A stretch of 64,000 nt of DNA from Cupriavidus nantongensis (GCF_001598055.1 NZ_CP014844.1:2658967-2722966); one strand, 5' to 3'. Positions 52,995-61,884 are shown, numbered from the stretch's first letter. The notes: generated from the letters alone by a model not told the origin. Numbers and translations are program-made.

Positions 52995-53585
52995 CTAGGC
53001 GAGCTGGCAGGCCTGGTCGAACGACAGGCGTGGACTGCGGGCGAACACTTTTTCGGGATCGCCGTGGCCAAGGGCGCAGATGAAGTTAGAGCGGATGCTG
53101 GTGCCGTCAAAGAAGGCCTGGTCGACAGCCTGGTTGTTGAAGCCGGACATGGGGCCGCAATCGAGGCCCAGCGCGCGTGCCGCGGCGATGAGATAGCCGC
53201 CTTGCAGAGTTCCGTTGCGAAACGCCGTGGTGGTGGCGAAATCCACTTTCTCGTCGCCCTCGAACCACGCCTTGACCGCCGGGTTGTGCGGAAACAGATC
53301 CGGCAGGTGCTCGTAGAAGCGGGTGTCGTAGCCGACGATTGCGACGACGGGCGCGGCCATGGTCTTTTCGACGTTGCCCGGCGCCAGTGCCGGACGCAGC
53401 TTCTCCCTCCCTTCCTCTGTGCGCACGAACACCAGCCGGGCCGGCGAGCAGTTGACCGAGGTAGGGCCGAACTTCATCAGCTCATACAGTTCATGCAGCT
53501 TGCTGTCGGGCACGGGCGTGGGCAGCCAGCCGTTCTGGCTGCGCGCGCCGCGGAAGATCTTGTCGAGCAGTTCATTGGTTTGCAT
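52995..53585 (-). CDS. tcpB: Nitroreductase-family quinone reductase
   Basis: 196 aa, RutE/HadB-like member of the nitroreductase family. N-terminus [34 protein letters not shown] contacts in [15 protein letters not shown], and C-terminal [20 protein letters not shown]. In JMP134 TcpB reduces the chloroquinone released by TcpA, so it links the monooxygenase to the dioxygenase. It sits between tcpA and tcpC with 18 bp to the tcpC initiation site. Confidence 0.92.
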   Translation of the reverse strand: MQTNELLDKIFRGARSQNGWLPTPVPDSKLHELYELMKFGPTSVNCSPARLVFVRTEEGREKLRPALAPGNVEKTMAAPVVAIVGYDTRFYEHLPDLFPHNPAVKAWFEGDEKVDFATTTAFRNGTLQGGYLIAAARALGLDCGPMSGFNNQAVDQAFFDGTSIRSNFICALGHGDPEKVFARSPRLSFDQACQLA

Positions 53586-53654
53586 CTTGCACTCCTTCCT
53601 TGGTTCAGGTGTTCCGGCCGGACGGGCCTGCCGGTAGGTGAAACGGTCGGGCGG

Positions 53655-55208
53655 TCATACGGTCATCGTGCCGCTCAGCGCGAGCTTTTCCTGGTGTCGC
53701 GCCGAATCCAGTGCCTGGGCGTAGCCGGCGGTGGCCTTGTATTCGCTCTCGTGGACCTCGGTGAGCTCGATGCCGCAGACCTTGCGGGCCAGGGTGCAGT
53801 ACGGACCGGCTGCGGAGAACTCGGCGCGCTGCATGGTCAGCATGCGGATGGTCTGCAGCGGGGTGCCATTGAAGTTCTCGAAGACGAACAGCCGGTTGCC
53901 CCAGTCGGTCAGGAACAGGTCGCGGATCACGCGACCGATCTTCACGCGGTCGTGCGGCTTGCCGACTGGGCCGTTGTTCATGCGCTCGAACCAACCATGC
54001 AGGGTCTTGTCGTTCCACTGGTCCTCGCTGGCAAAGATCAGTGCGCTGCGCCCGGAGAGGTCGACCAGATCGTAGATCATCTCCGAGAAGTTCTCGAGGT
54101 ATAGCGCGCGGCCGAAGTCGTAGATGAGGATGTTCGGCTTATAGGCGCCCCCAGGCGTATGGAAGCCCAGTTCCTCGCTGGCGACGATGTGCGCCAGCAT
54201 GGCCTGGTGAAAGCCGATCAGCTTGGCCACGCGAGTCTGCACTGCGGGAATCTTGTTGGTGCCGATATGCTCGGTGATCAGGATCGCCAGGCCGGCCATC
54301 AGTTCGGCGCGCACCGACTGGCGGATGAGGGCGTGATAGTGCACCCAGTCGAACACTCGCTGCGGGTAGAGCTTGGCGTGTTCGGGGTTGCCTAGGTGGA
54401 ACACGTGCGACCAGGGGATGAAGACATTCTCGAATACAGTCATGCCGTCCAGTTCGTCGCCCTGTGAGGCGAGCGGATGCTCGATGGGATCGTCCTTGAC
54501 CACGCTCTCGCGGCAGACGATGGTCACGCCCGGGGTGTTGACCGGGGTGGCGGCAAAAATGATCTGGTCGCCCGGGAGGCCGGGGCGGAAAAACACCCCG
54601 ATGTGGATCCAGTCGGCAAAGGCGACGCCGGTGCCGACCGCCTTGACACCTGACACGACGATGCCCTTGTCGTTCTTCTCGATCACGCGCAGCCCGGGCG
54701 AGCGCTGCTGGGCATCGGGGTTCGAGCGGTCCATCTGCGGGTCGACGAACTGCGGCGCACAGTTCAGGTCATGCTGCTTGGCGAAGTTGACGAAGTCGAC
54801 GATGTTCTTTGCCTTGATCTTGCCCTCAGCGCCGATAGTCTGCGTTTCCCACGGCGACGGATCGTCGATGTAGGTCTGGAGCACGTAGTTGTTGACGTCC
54901 GGTGTGCGCGGGAACGAAGCGCCGGCCATCTCGCGCATGATGGTCTCGTGGTACTTACGCTTGCGGCGCAGCTGCTCCTTGTCGAAGTGGCCGAACCATT
55001 GCATGGTGCGGCGTTCGCCGTCGGTGTCGACGAAGGTCATCACATCCTGCAGGTCGGGGCGATGGTGCAGGTCGTAGAAATCGGCGTGGCGCTGCGCGTA
55101 GTCCCGTGTCTTGGGGTGCGTTGCGACGTTGTCGATCTTCTCGTTGCCTACCCATACGTTGCGGCCGTCGTTGAGCGATTCCAGGTACTGCTTGCCAGTG
55201 CGAATCAT
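53655..55208 (-). CDS. tcpA: FADH2-dependent chlorophenol 4-monooxygenase
   Basis: 517 aa, the large component of a two-component monooxygenase of the HpaB family (acyl-CoA dehydrogenase fold). Marks: MIRTGKQYLESLNDGRNVWV, YDLHHRPDLQDVMTFVD, SVVKDDPIEHPLASQGDELD, HVFHLGNPEHAKLY. TcpA uses FADH2 from TcpX and O2 to hydroxylate and dechlorinate 2,4,6-trichlorophenol, first to a quinone and then to 6-chlorohydroxyquinol. The length matches TcpA/HadA proteins. Second in tcpXABCYD; cytosolic. Confidence 0.95.
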   Translation of the reverse strand: MIRTGKQYLESLNDGRNVWVGNEKIDNVATHPKTRDYAQRHADFYDLHHRPDLQDVMTFVDTDGERRTMQWFGHFDKEQLRRKRKYHETIMREMAGASFPRTPDVNNYVLQTYIDDPSPWETQTIGAEGKIKAKNIVDFVNFAKQHDLNCAPQFVDPQMDRSNPDAQQRSPGLRVIEKNDKGIVVSGVKAVGTGVAFADWIHIGVFFRPGLPGDQIIFAATPVNTPGVTIVCRESVVKDDPIEHPLASQGDELDGMTVFENVFIPWSHVFHLGNPEHAKLYPQRVFDWVHYHALIRQSVRAELMAGLAILITEHIGTNKIPAVQTRVAKLIGFHQAMLAHIVASEELGFHTPGGAYKPNILIYDFGRALYLENFSEMIYDLVDLSGRSALIFASEDQWNDKTLHGWFERMNNGPVGKPHDRVKIGRVIRDLFLTDWGNRLFVFENFNGTPLQTIRMLTMQRAEFSAAGPYCTLARKVCGIELTEVHESEYKATAGYAQALDSARHQEKLALSGTMTV

Positions 55209-55312
55209 CGCGAGGTCTCCTTTGTGGATGATGTTCGGGGTGTGACAGTCCCTGCCCTGGAGAAGGGCATACGGACATGGATATGGAATTCCGGTGCTGC
55301 GGGGCGCGCGCG

Positions 55313-55864
55313 TCAGTCCGCGACCGGGTGCGTGGTGGCGTAGTTGCGGCGGCAGTAGACCAGCGGCGTGTCGTTGCCGCGTTCGCCGCCGGCGCTGCCG
55401 AAGACTTGCGCGACGAAGACGCTGTGGGTGCCGATCTCGATCTGGTCGACCACTTTGCAGTCGAGGGCGACCATCGCGGATTTGCTGTATGGCGCGCCGG
55501 TGGTGAACACGCCCCAGCTGTCACCATCGAAGCGCTGCGCCATCGGCACCGCGCCGGCCCCGGCGAACAGCTGGGACACCGAGGTCTGGCTCGCGTGCAG
55601 CCAGTTGATGCTGACCACGCCGTTGGTCTTGATCACGCTGTTTGCGGCGCTGCGGCGGTTGATGCAGAAGAGCACAGTGGGCGGCGAGTCGCTGACCGAA
55701 CAGACCGCCGAGCACGTGACGCCGGCACGACCGCCTGCGCCGTCGGTAGCGATCACGGTCACGGCGGTGACGGCATGCGACAAGGCATCGCGAAAGCTTG
55801 CGGCATCGATGCCAGGATCGGTAATGCGGCTTGCTACGGCTTCGATGGATACTGCGGACGACAT
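55313..55864 (-). CDS. tcpX: Flavin reductase (FADH2 supply)
   Basis: 183 aa HpaC-type flavin reductase. SFRDALSHAVTAVTVIATDG, VTCSAVCSVSDSPPTVLFCI and the C-terminal Tyr-Cys-Arg region (LVYCRRNYATTHPV) fit. It uses NADH to make FADH2 for TcpA by diffusion. First gene of the tcp operon, with the divergent regulator tcpR 148 bp away. Confidence 0.93.
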   Translation of the reverse strand: MSSAVSIEAVASRITDPGIDAASFRDALSHAVTAVTVIATDGAGGRAGVTCSAVCSVSDSPPTVLFCINRRSAANSVIKTNGVVSINWLHASQTSVSQLFAGAGAVPMAQRFDGDSWGVFTTGAPYSKSAMVALDCKVVDQIEIGTHSVFVAQVFGSAGGERGNDTPLVYCRRNYATTHPVAD

Positions 55865-55921
55865 GGCAATCTCCTCCTGATGGGGCCTTCGTCCTCGCGC
55901 TGCAACAGGGCGTAGACGAAG

Positions 55922-55936
55922 TTTCGTCTCTTGAAA
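55922..55936. promoter_or_regulatory. Candidate LysR (TcpR) binding site
   Basis: TTTC-N7-GAAA with T-N11-A symmetry lies in the 148-bp gap between tcpX and tcpR, 58 bp from tcpX and 77 bp from tcpR. This is the usual LysR box arrangement. A second GTGTCAGCTGTGTGAAAC-like stretch lies nearby. Confidence 0.55.
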
Positions 55937-56012
55937 TCTGCTTTCTGATCTGTGTCAGCTGTGTGAAACTAGACTACAGCCGAGTCGGCCCGTTTGCTAA
56001 TCACCTCGCGTC

Positions 56013-56984
56013 ATGGACACTATTCCCCAGCGTCATGAAGACGAACTCAGCCTGAACCACCTGCTGGTGCTTGATGTGCTGCTCAGCGAGCGCAGCCTTA
56101 CCAAGGCCGCGCGCGTGCTCAACCTGACCCAGCCGGCGCTGAGCAAGACCCTGGCGCGGCTACGCCACTATTTCGGTGATCCGCTGTTCGTCCGGGTGGG
56201 CCTGCGCATGGAACCCACGCCCAAGGCAATGGAGCTTGGCGAGCCGGTGCGGGACATTCTGCAGAGCGTGCGTGCATTGCGCTCAGACCATGCCAGCTTT
56301 GATCCACGCACCAGCCAGCGCAGCTTCCGCTTCTTCCTGCTAGATGCCGACGCCTCGCAAATGCTGCCACCATTGCTAAGCCGGCTGGCGGAGGAAGCGC
56401 CGGGTATCCTAGTGCAGGCGGTCAACGCAGATGCCACGCATCTCGATCTCTGGCTGGAAAATGGCCTTGTCGATCTGGCGATTGGCTCGTTCCCCACGCT
56501 GACGCAGAGCATCCGTCGCCAGTTGCTATGGCGTGAGACCTACGGCGCCGTGGTACGCAAGAACCATCCGCGGCTGGCGCAGCTTGGCGAGCCGGACGCC
56601 TTCATAGCCGAGAAGCATGTGCTGGTTTCCGCGGTCGGGACCGGTCATGAACACCTCAGCGTCGAGCGCGCCATCGAAGCCGGCGTGCCGCATACCAACA
56701 TCGTCTGCCGCGTGCCGAGCTTTGCCACGGCGGCCCTGATCGCCCGGCATTCGGACGCGGTGGCTATCCTGCCGCTGACGCTGGCCCGGGCACTATGCGC
56801 GGACCTGGACCTGGCAGTGGTGGCGCCTCCGCTGTCGCTGCCCGGCATGGACATCGCCCAGCACTGGCACGAACGCGTGCACCGGGAGCCGGGCAACCAG
56901 TGGATTCGCGCGCTGGTACACAGGCTCTTTGCCCGCCATGATGCCGTGGCGGACGCGGGTGCCGGGATCGGCATGGAGGGATGA
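56013..56984 (+). CDS. tcpR: LysR-type regulator of chlorophenol genes
   Basis: 323 aa. N-terminal winged helix-turn-helix with LSERSLTKAARVLNLTQPAL and SKTLARLRHYFGDPLFVR (NodD/NahR/PcpR-type), then the effector domain (residues about 95-300). It is divergent from tcpX. In JMP134 TcpR activates tcpXABCYD with trichlorophenol. The C-terminal 20 residues are Ala/Gly-rich and variable. Confidence 0.92.
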   Translation: MDTIPQRHEDELSLNHLLVLDVLLSERSLTKAARVLNLTQPALSKTLARLRHYFGDPLFVRVGLRMEPTPKAMELGEPVRDILQSVRALRSDHASFDPRTSQRSFRFFLLDADASQMLPPLLSRLAEEAPGILVQAVNADATHLDLWLENGLVDLAIGSFPTLTQSIRRQLLWRETYGAVVRKNHPRLAQLGEPDAFIAEKHVLVSAVGTGHEHLSVERAIEAGVPHTNIVCRVPSFATAALIARHSDAVAILPLTLARALCADLDLAVVAPPLSLPGMDIAQHWHERVHREPGNQWIRALVHRLFARHDAVADAGAGIGMEG

Positions 56985-57075
56985 GCGCCGGTTATAGTCG
57001 TCATGAAAACAAGAGATTGGCATCCCGCGCCGTCCCCTCCTAGCATGCGGTTCATGACAAGACGAGGAGTCCATC

Positions 57076-57933
57076 ATGCAGGTGACAAGACGAGCCGACC
57101 CGCTGCGGCTGGCAGCATCCGTTGTTTCGATCGGCACCTTCGACGGCGTGCACCGCGGGCACCGCGCGGTCCTGGCCGAGTTGCGCGCCGCGGGGCATTC
57201 GCTCGGGCTGCCGACCGTGTTGCTGACATTTGACCCGCATCCGCGTGCGTTCCTGCAGCCGCAGAGCGCGCCCCGCATGATCTCCACCGCTGATGACCGT
57301 ATCGCGCTGCTGGCTGAAAGCGGCGCCGTCGACCACTGCCTGGTACTGCCGTTCGACCGCGCCCTCAGCGAAGCCAGTGCGGATGACTTTGTCCGTGGAC
57401 TGCTGCTGGCGCGTCTGGGCATGCGGCGGCTGGTGGTTGGCGCGAACTTTTGCTGCGGACGAGGACGACAGGGCAACGTCGATTACCTCGGCCAGCTTGG
57501 CAAAGCGTACGGCTATGCCGTCGAGCCGGTTCGGCTGCGGGCCACCGATGCAGCCGGGGCAGGCGTGCGCTGTTCATCCACGGAGGCCCGCCGCCTGATC
57601 CAGAGTGGCGACGTGCGCGCTGCTGCTGCATTGCTGGCGCGTCCGCACGAGATCCGCGCCATGGTGGTGACCAGGACGCCCGCCCGCGCCAGCGGCGCGG
57701 CGGAGATTCGTCTTCCGGAGGGAATCTGCTTGCCGCCTGTGGGGCAATATGCTGCCGCGGTCCGAGTCCAGATTGGTGCCCAACGCTGGAGCCCGGCGCT
57801 CGTGCATCTGACAGGAGCGGACGGCATGGCGCGCGTGTTCAGCGACGCGCAGTTCGCGCCGAGGCAGGGCAGTGCGGTGTCGGTACGCTTCTTCGGCGCG
57901 GCGCCGGCGAAGCTGCGGTATCTGCTCGAATAG
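57076..57933 (+). CDS. RibF-like FAD synthetase with divergent kinase domain
   Basis: 285 aa. Residues 12-180 form the FAD-synthetase (FMN adenylyltransferase) domain: SIGTFDGVHRGHRAVL (18-33), LTFDPHPRAFLQP, LVVGANFCCGRGRQGNVDYL and CSSTEARRLIQSGDV. The C-terminal about 100 residues sit where riboflavin kinase should be, but the family's GFPTAN motif is not seen and the rest is short. So it probably adenylates FMN but may not phosphorylate riboflavin. It follows tcpR after 91 bp with GAGGAG before the ATG, so it may supply FAD to TcpX/TcpA. Confidence 0.85.
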   Translation: MQVTRRADPLRLAASVVSIGTFDGVHRGHRAVLAELRAAGHSLGLPTVLLTFDPHPRAFLQPQSAPRMISTADDRIALLAESGAVDHCLVLPFDRALSEASADDFVRGLLLARLGMRRLVVGANFCCGRGRQGNVDYLGQLGKAYGYAVEPVRLRATDAAGAGVRCSSTEARRLIQSGDVRAAAALLARPHEIRAMVVTRTPARASGAAEIRLPEGICLPPVGQYAAAVRVQIGAQRWSPALVHLTGADGMARVFSDAQFAPRQGSAVSVRFFGAAPAKLRYLLE

Positions 57934-58461
57934 AGAGAGCCTGGCGTTAGCCGTCTGCCTGCGCCGCGATCTGGAAAGCCCTTTTATCGAGCCGCTCATT
58001 GCGGCGGCACGGCACGCGCTCCGATGACGGCTATGGATCGGGGAGAGCGAAACCCCGGGGCATGCGTTCCGAAGCCAGCCTTGACTGGTTGCGCGTGGCA
58101 TACGCTGCCACACCTATGGGTGTCGCGGGATGTGGAAATCCGGGATCGGCGTTGGGGTAGGCGGCGATAAGGCGCGATAACGTTGTGCTTATCGCATCAG
58201 GAAGTTGTTGGCACGACTGGGTTGCAATGCGCCGCGACGCGACGCACTGCAACATCTCACTTGCTGACGACGAACACCGCCAAATTGGATCTACTTAGAA
58301 ACCAGCTCGGTGCCGGCAGAGGCCGGCACCGTTATCTTTGGATGGCGTTATAGCCTTTCCGGGCGAGACCGGGTGAGAGCCGGAGACGCTTTGTGCGAGT
58401 TGCGGTCGATGTTCTGATGTTTCACAATCGGGAGACGCCGCGCGCGGGGACGTGCCGGCGC
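57934..58461. other. 528-bp junction region without intact gene
   Basis: Contains, in order: a short coding-like tail ending at 58027 (LRRDLESPFIEPLIAAARHA, reminiscent of a LysR C-terminus), the right 24-bp direct repeat, and a hairpin at 58309-58330 (GGTGCCGGC / GCCGGCACC). Downstream lies a hydrolase tail on the minus strand. No promoter was recognised. Confidence 0.5.
58162..58185 (+). repeat. Right copy of 24-bp direct repeat
   Basis: Core GGCGATAAGGCGCGATAACG, then TTG; differs at two positions from 44228-44251. Here it is also part of an inverted repeat: GCGATAAG (58164-58171) with CTTATCGC (58188-58195). Confidence 0.65.
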
Positions 58462-58638
58462 CTAAGACGCGGCGGCAATCATCCGCAACACCGCCGCAGC
58501 AAGCTCTCCCTCTGCATTGCCCAGATAATCGACTGCATCGAAGTGATGACCTCGTGCCTGCACTACCACTTTGGTTTCGACGCCTTGCTCTCGCAGCAGC
58601 GCTGCGTATTGCGAAGGGTCGCGGCCAACAGCAACCAT
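58462..58638 (-). pseudogene. Alpha/beta-hydrolase C-terminal fragment
   Basis: 58 codons: MVAVGRDPSQYAALLREQGV, ETKVVVQARGHHFDAVDYLG, NAEGELAAAVLRMI, stop. GHHFDAVDYLG holds the catalytic His of a carboxylesterase-like hydrolase. No start or nucleophile part exists; its left end overlaps, in another frame, the cut TauE gene, marking a joint near 58640. Confidence 0.7.
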
Positions 58639-58955
58639 GGCACAATGCGCCCGAAGTCGCTGTTCGAGGTCGACAGCAGCAACGTGGCGCCTGCCGCACC
58701 GCCCAGCACCGACAGCACGCTTAGCCGAAGAAGCGAGGGTGCCATCGGCCCCGACAGATCCTTGCGCTGTGCCCAGGCACCCGCCATATAGCCAGGCAGG
58801 AGCGCGGCGGTCCCGGTGGCGTTGGCAGATACCAGCGGCACGCCGACCATCGCCAAGGCCGGCAGTGTCAGGAAACTACCGCCGCCTGCCACCGCATTCA
58901 GCGTCCCGGCGAAAGTCGCAGCGCCACCGAGCAGCACCCATTCGGCCGGCGTCAT
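58563..58955 (-). pseudogene. TauE/SafE permease, C-terminally cut
   Basis: MTPAEWVLLGGAATFAGTLN, GGGSFLTLPALAMVGVPLVS, NATGTAALLPGYMAG are the classic N-terminal half of a TauE/SafE sulfite or organic-acid exporter, normally about 250 aa. Family similarity ends at FGRIVPWLLLAAT (about residue 112) and the rest is foreign, in a different frame from the hydrolase tail it has been joined to. Its ATG overlaps the MFS stop (TCAT), so it was once in the same operon. Confidence 0.75.
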
Positions 58956-60202
58956 GGCTTACGCACAGGCAACGACATCCGGTCGGTCCGCAGTAGCACG
59001 GTGAGTACTATTCCGAAGACCGATAGCAAGGTGATCTGCGCAAAGCCGGCGGTGCTCCAGCCAAAGCGCGCCGCGATGCCGCCGATGATGTAGCCCGCGA
59101 AAGCGCCCGCGCCGTAGAGCGTCGTGACAAAGACACCGGTGGCCCGATTCGTGAGCGAAGAGCGCACGGACTTGATATGGTAGCCGGCCAGGTTCACGTA
59201 CAGCACGCCACTTACCACCAGACCCCACACGAATGACAGCACCGATTGGACCAACATGCCCGTCGGCCCCGAGAACAGAAGGAAGCCGAGCAGCCCGGTC
59301 CCCGCAAAGCTCAGCGACAACACAAGCTTGGGGTGGAAGCGGTCGCCAAGCCAGCCGCCAAAGATGGAGGCGAACACGCCGCACCCGAAGATACTCATGA
59401 CGCGACCAGTGTCCGACGGCGTGTAGTGCAGATGCTCGCGCAGGAACGTGGGGTACATGCCGAGGTAGCCATAGATGCACAACCCGCCAATGATGCTCAT
59501 CACAGTCAAGAGAGCCGTGTTGCGGTTCCACATCGTGGTTGCACCGCGCGTGTCGATGTGCGTGGCGATCGCGCTGGCCTTTTCGGTCATGCGCTTGCTC
59601 ACGGTAGCCGCGATCAGCGCCATGGCGACAAATCCGGTCAGGCCGAACACCACCAGCGGCAAGCGCCAGTTTCGCTCAATGCCGATCAGGTGCCCACCGA
59701 GCAGCGGTCCCACGATGGCGCCGACACCGAAGGAGAAGTTGATGGCCCCAACGGCCGTCGCGCGGAAGCGAGCGAAATAGCTCGCCGCGATGGCGATCAC
59801 CACAGTCAGCTGCATCGCTTCGCCGATGCCAGTAGCGGCGCGGTAGAGGATCATGTCGGCGAAGCCGCTCGAGTAGGCAGTCAACAGCGTGCCAAGCGAG
59901 AAAATCGCGATGCCAATCTGGAGCACGGCCTTGCGCGACCACCGCGCCAGCAGGTAGCCTGTGGGCACCCCGGCTAGTGCCATGCCGAGCGTAAAGATGG
60001 TCGAAAGCAGGCCGGTGTCGGCGAGGCCGAACCCAAACTCCCTTCGCACATCTGCGGCGATCAGCGGAAAGATCTGCCGGTCCATCGCGTTGAGCGCATA
60101 GGAGGCAAGCAGCACAAGAAACATGCCGATCTCCAATGCCGTGACGGGCGCATCGCTGCGCACGTCTCCGGTCAGCGAGCCGGCCGAAGTCGAGGAATTC
60201 AC
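58952..60202 (-). CDS. MFS transporter (spinster/NarK-like, aromatic acid type)
   Basis: 416 aa major facilitator with about 12 TM helices. Signature NAMDRQIFPLIAADVRREFG near residues 37-56, ATGIGEAMQLTVVIA and the loop LLARWSRKAVLQIG in the first half; MYPTFLREHLHYTPSDTGRV in the second. GTG at 60202 is preferred because AGAAGGAGA stands 6 bp before it and the family N-terminus follows. Proton-coupled uptake of an organic acid or drug is the likely role. It heads to the truncated TauE gene and follows the deacetylase gene. Confidence 0.83.
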   Translation of the reverse strand: MNSSTSAGSLTGDVRSDAPVTALEIGMFLVLLASYALNAMDRQIFPLIAADVRREFGFGLADTGLLSTIFTLGMALAGVPTGYLLARWSRKAVLQIGIAIFSLGTLLTAYSSGFADMILYRAATGIGEAMQLTVVIAIAASYFARFRATAVGAINFSFGVGAIVGPLLGGHLIGIERNWRLPLVVFGLTGFVAMALIAATVSKRMTEKASAIATHIDTRGATTMWNRNTALLTVMSIIGGLCIYGYLGMYPTFLREHLHYTPSDTGRVMSIFGCGVFASIFGGWLGDRFHPKLVLSLSFAGTGLLGFLLFSGPTGMLVQSVLSFVWGLVVSGVLYVNLAGYHIKSVRSSLTNRATGVFVTTLYGAGAFAGYIIGGIAARFGWSTAGFAQITLLSVFGIVLTVLLRTDRMSLPVRKP

Positions 60203-60264
60203 GTGTTGTCTCCTTCTCGTCAAGCGAGAGATTTGTTCGAGTTCCTGGCGATGCACGGATCCGG

Positions 60265-61143
60265 CTATGAGCCCGCGCGCGCTGCCTTATACCAATCGAG
60301 GATCTGCTCTCCCGTCAGGAAGGCAACGTCGTCGTGTGCCCGAATGTGCGCCAGCGCCTCCCGGAAATAGCGCAGGCGGTGTGGCGCGCCCATGATGTAC
60401 GGATGCACGACCAGCGCCATCACCCGGGCTGAGTCCTTCGCATCGGCGTAGAGCTGCTCGAACTGGTCGATAGCGCGGTCGCGATACTCGCTGGCCTTGT
60501 GATGCTGGATCAGCATCATCGCTACATCGTTGCACTCCTGTGTGTAGGGCACGTTCACGATACGGCCACCATCTCGCGTCCTCAGTTCCACGGGCTGATC
60601 GTCGAGCACCCAGTCGCACACGTACTCGTAGCCTTGCTCCGCGAGGATGTCAGGCGTGTTCCAGGTCTCGGTGAGCCCCGGTCCGAGCCAGCCGCGGGGG
60701 CGCTTCCCGGTGTAGGCGCGAATGGCCTCGGTGGTCTTTGCGATGTCGACCGCTTCGTCGGGCACCTTCTGCATGTTGCGCTGCCCAAAGCCATGGCCGA
60801 TGAACTCCCAGTTACGCGCCTTCGCCGCCTTGGCGATAGGCTCGTAGGCATCGATGGCGGCGCCGTTGATGGCGAGCGTTGCATTGATCCCAAGCCCGTC
60901 AATGACGTCCAGCATGCGCCAAAAGCCGACGCGGTTGCCGTACTCGTGCCAGGCCCAGTTCGGGATGTCTGGCATCGGCGAACCGCCCGCCGGAGGCGTG
61001 AGAACCGTGCGCGGCATGGTCTCGTTGATATCCCATTCCTCAACATTGACGATGACCCAAACGGCCAGGCGCTTGCCAGCCGGCAGCGTCAGGGCGGGAC
61101 GCTCGGAAATGGCCGAAAATGAGATGCGTTCGAGTGGTTTCAT
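60265..61143 (-). CDS. Polysaccharide deacetylase-family amidohydrolase (PuuE/cyclic imidase-like)
   Basis: 292 aa NodB-fold enzyme. RLAVWVIVNVEEWDINETMP at the start, NWAWHEYGNRVGFWRMLDVI, IGHGFGQRNMQ and RPRGWLGPGLTET correspond to the metal and catalytic loops of allantoinase PuuE and the cyclic-imide hydrolase group rather than chitin deacetylases. It has no signal peptide, so it acts on a soluble cytosolic cyclic amide. It is next to an FAH-family gene and an MFS transporter, fitting a small catabolic pathway. Substrate unknown. Confidence 0.8.
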   Translation of the reverse strand: MKPLERISFSAISERPALTLPAGKRLAVWVIVNVEEWDINETMPRTVLTPPAGGSPMPDIPNWAWHEYGNRVGFWRMLDVIDGLGINATLAINGAAIDAYEPIAKAAKARNWEFIGHGFGQRNMQKVPDEAVDIAKTTEAIRAYTGKRPRGWLGPGLTETWNTPDILAEQGYEYVCDWVLDDQPVELRTRDGGRIVNVPYTQECNDVAMMLIQHHKASEYRDRAIDQFEQLYADAKDSARVMALVVHPYIMGAPHRLRYFREALAHIRAHDDVAFLTGEQILDWYKAARAGS

Positions 61144-61167
61144 GGCGTGTTTCCTTTGACCCGGGAC

Positions 61168-61884
61168 TCAGACGATCTCGACCTGCAAGAGGTCGAGTCC
61201 TTCAATACGGCCGATCAACCTGTCACCGCGCTGCACCGGCCCAACGCCTTCTGGCGTGCCGGTAAAGATCAAGTCCCCAGGAAGCAGGCGGTACTGTCTG
61301 GAAAGCTCGCTGACGATTTCATGGACGTTCCAGATCATCTTCTCCAGGACCGAGTGCTGTCGTACGTCACCGTTTACCGCCAGGCTCAGTGCGCCCGAAC
61401 GGAGATGGCCGACCTTCGCCACGGGATGGATGGGACCGCATGGCGCCGAATGGTCGAATGACTTGCCCAGCTCCCACGGCAGGCCGCGCTTGTTGCATTC
61501 GCGTTGGCGGTCACGCCGCGTCATGTCAAGCCCTGCGGCGTAGCCGAAGACATGATCCAATGCAGTATCCGGCGGCACGTCCGCCGCTTCACTGCCGATA
61601 GCAACGACGAGTTCAAATTCGAACTGAAAGTCGTCTGTGAACGTCGGATACGGGACGCGTCCATCGGTCACAATGGCATCGGCCGGCTTCTGGAAGAAGA
61701 ATGGCGGGTCGCGTTCGTCACCCTCCCCCATTTCCCGGATATGGGCAAGATAGTTGCGCCCCACGCAATAGACGCGCCGTACCGGGAAGCGCTGATCGCT
61801 GCCGACGATACCAATAAAGGCGGGGGTAACGCTCGGGACCTTCGTCGATTGCACGACGACGCTGTCCGCACTGGCTCTAGGCAT
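61168..61884 (-). CDS. Fumarylacetoacetate hydrolase-family protein
   Basis: 238 aa. YCVGRNYLAHIREMG and FFFQKPADAIV, then the metal-binding FQFEFELVVAIG and DMTRRDRQRECNKRGLPWEL, GDLIFTGTPEGVGPV. This subgroup covers acylpyruvases, fumarylpyruvate hydrolases and 2-keto-4-pentenoate hydratase-like enzymes. It is first in a minus-strand unit with the deacetylase-family and MFS genes and is divergent from an AraC regulator. The exact acylpyruvate substrate is not readable. Confidence 0.87.
   Translation of the reverse strand: MPRASADSVVVQSTKVPSVTPAFIGIVGSDQRFPVRRVYCVGRNYLAHIREMGEGDERDPPFFFQKPADAIVTDGRVPYPTFTDDFQFEFELVVAIGSEAADVPPDTALDHVFGYAAGLDMTRRDRQRECNKRGLPWELGKSFDHSAPCGPIHPVAKVGHLRSGALSLAVNGDVRQHSVLEKMIWNVHEIVSELSRQYRLLPGDLIFTGTPEGVGPVQRGDRLIGRIEGLDLLQVEIV

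Noticed and set aside
58309-58330. Hairpin as a rho-independent terminator
   Set aside because: Stem is good (9 bp) but no T-run follows on either strand, so it is kept only as a hairpin.
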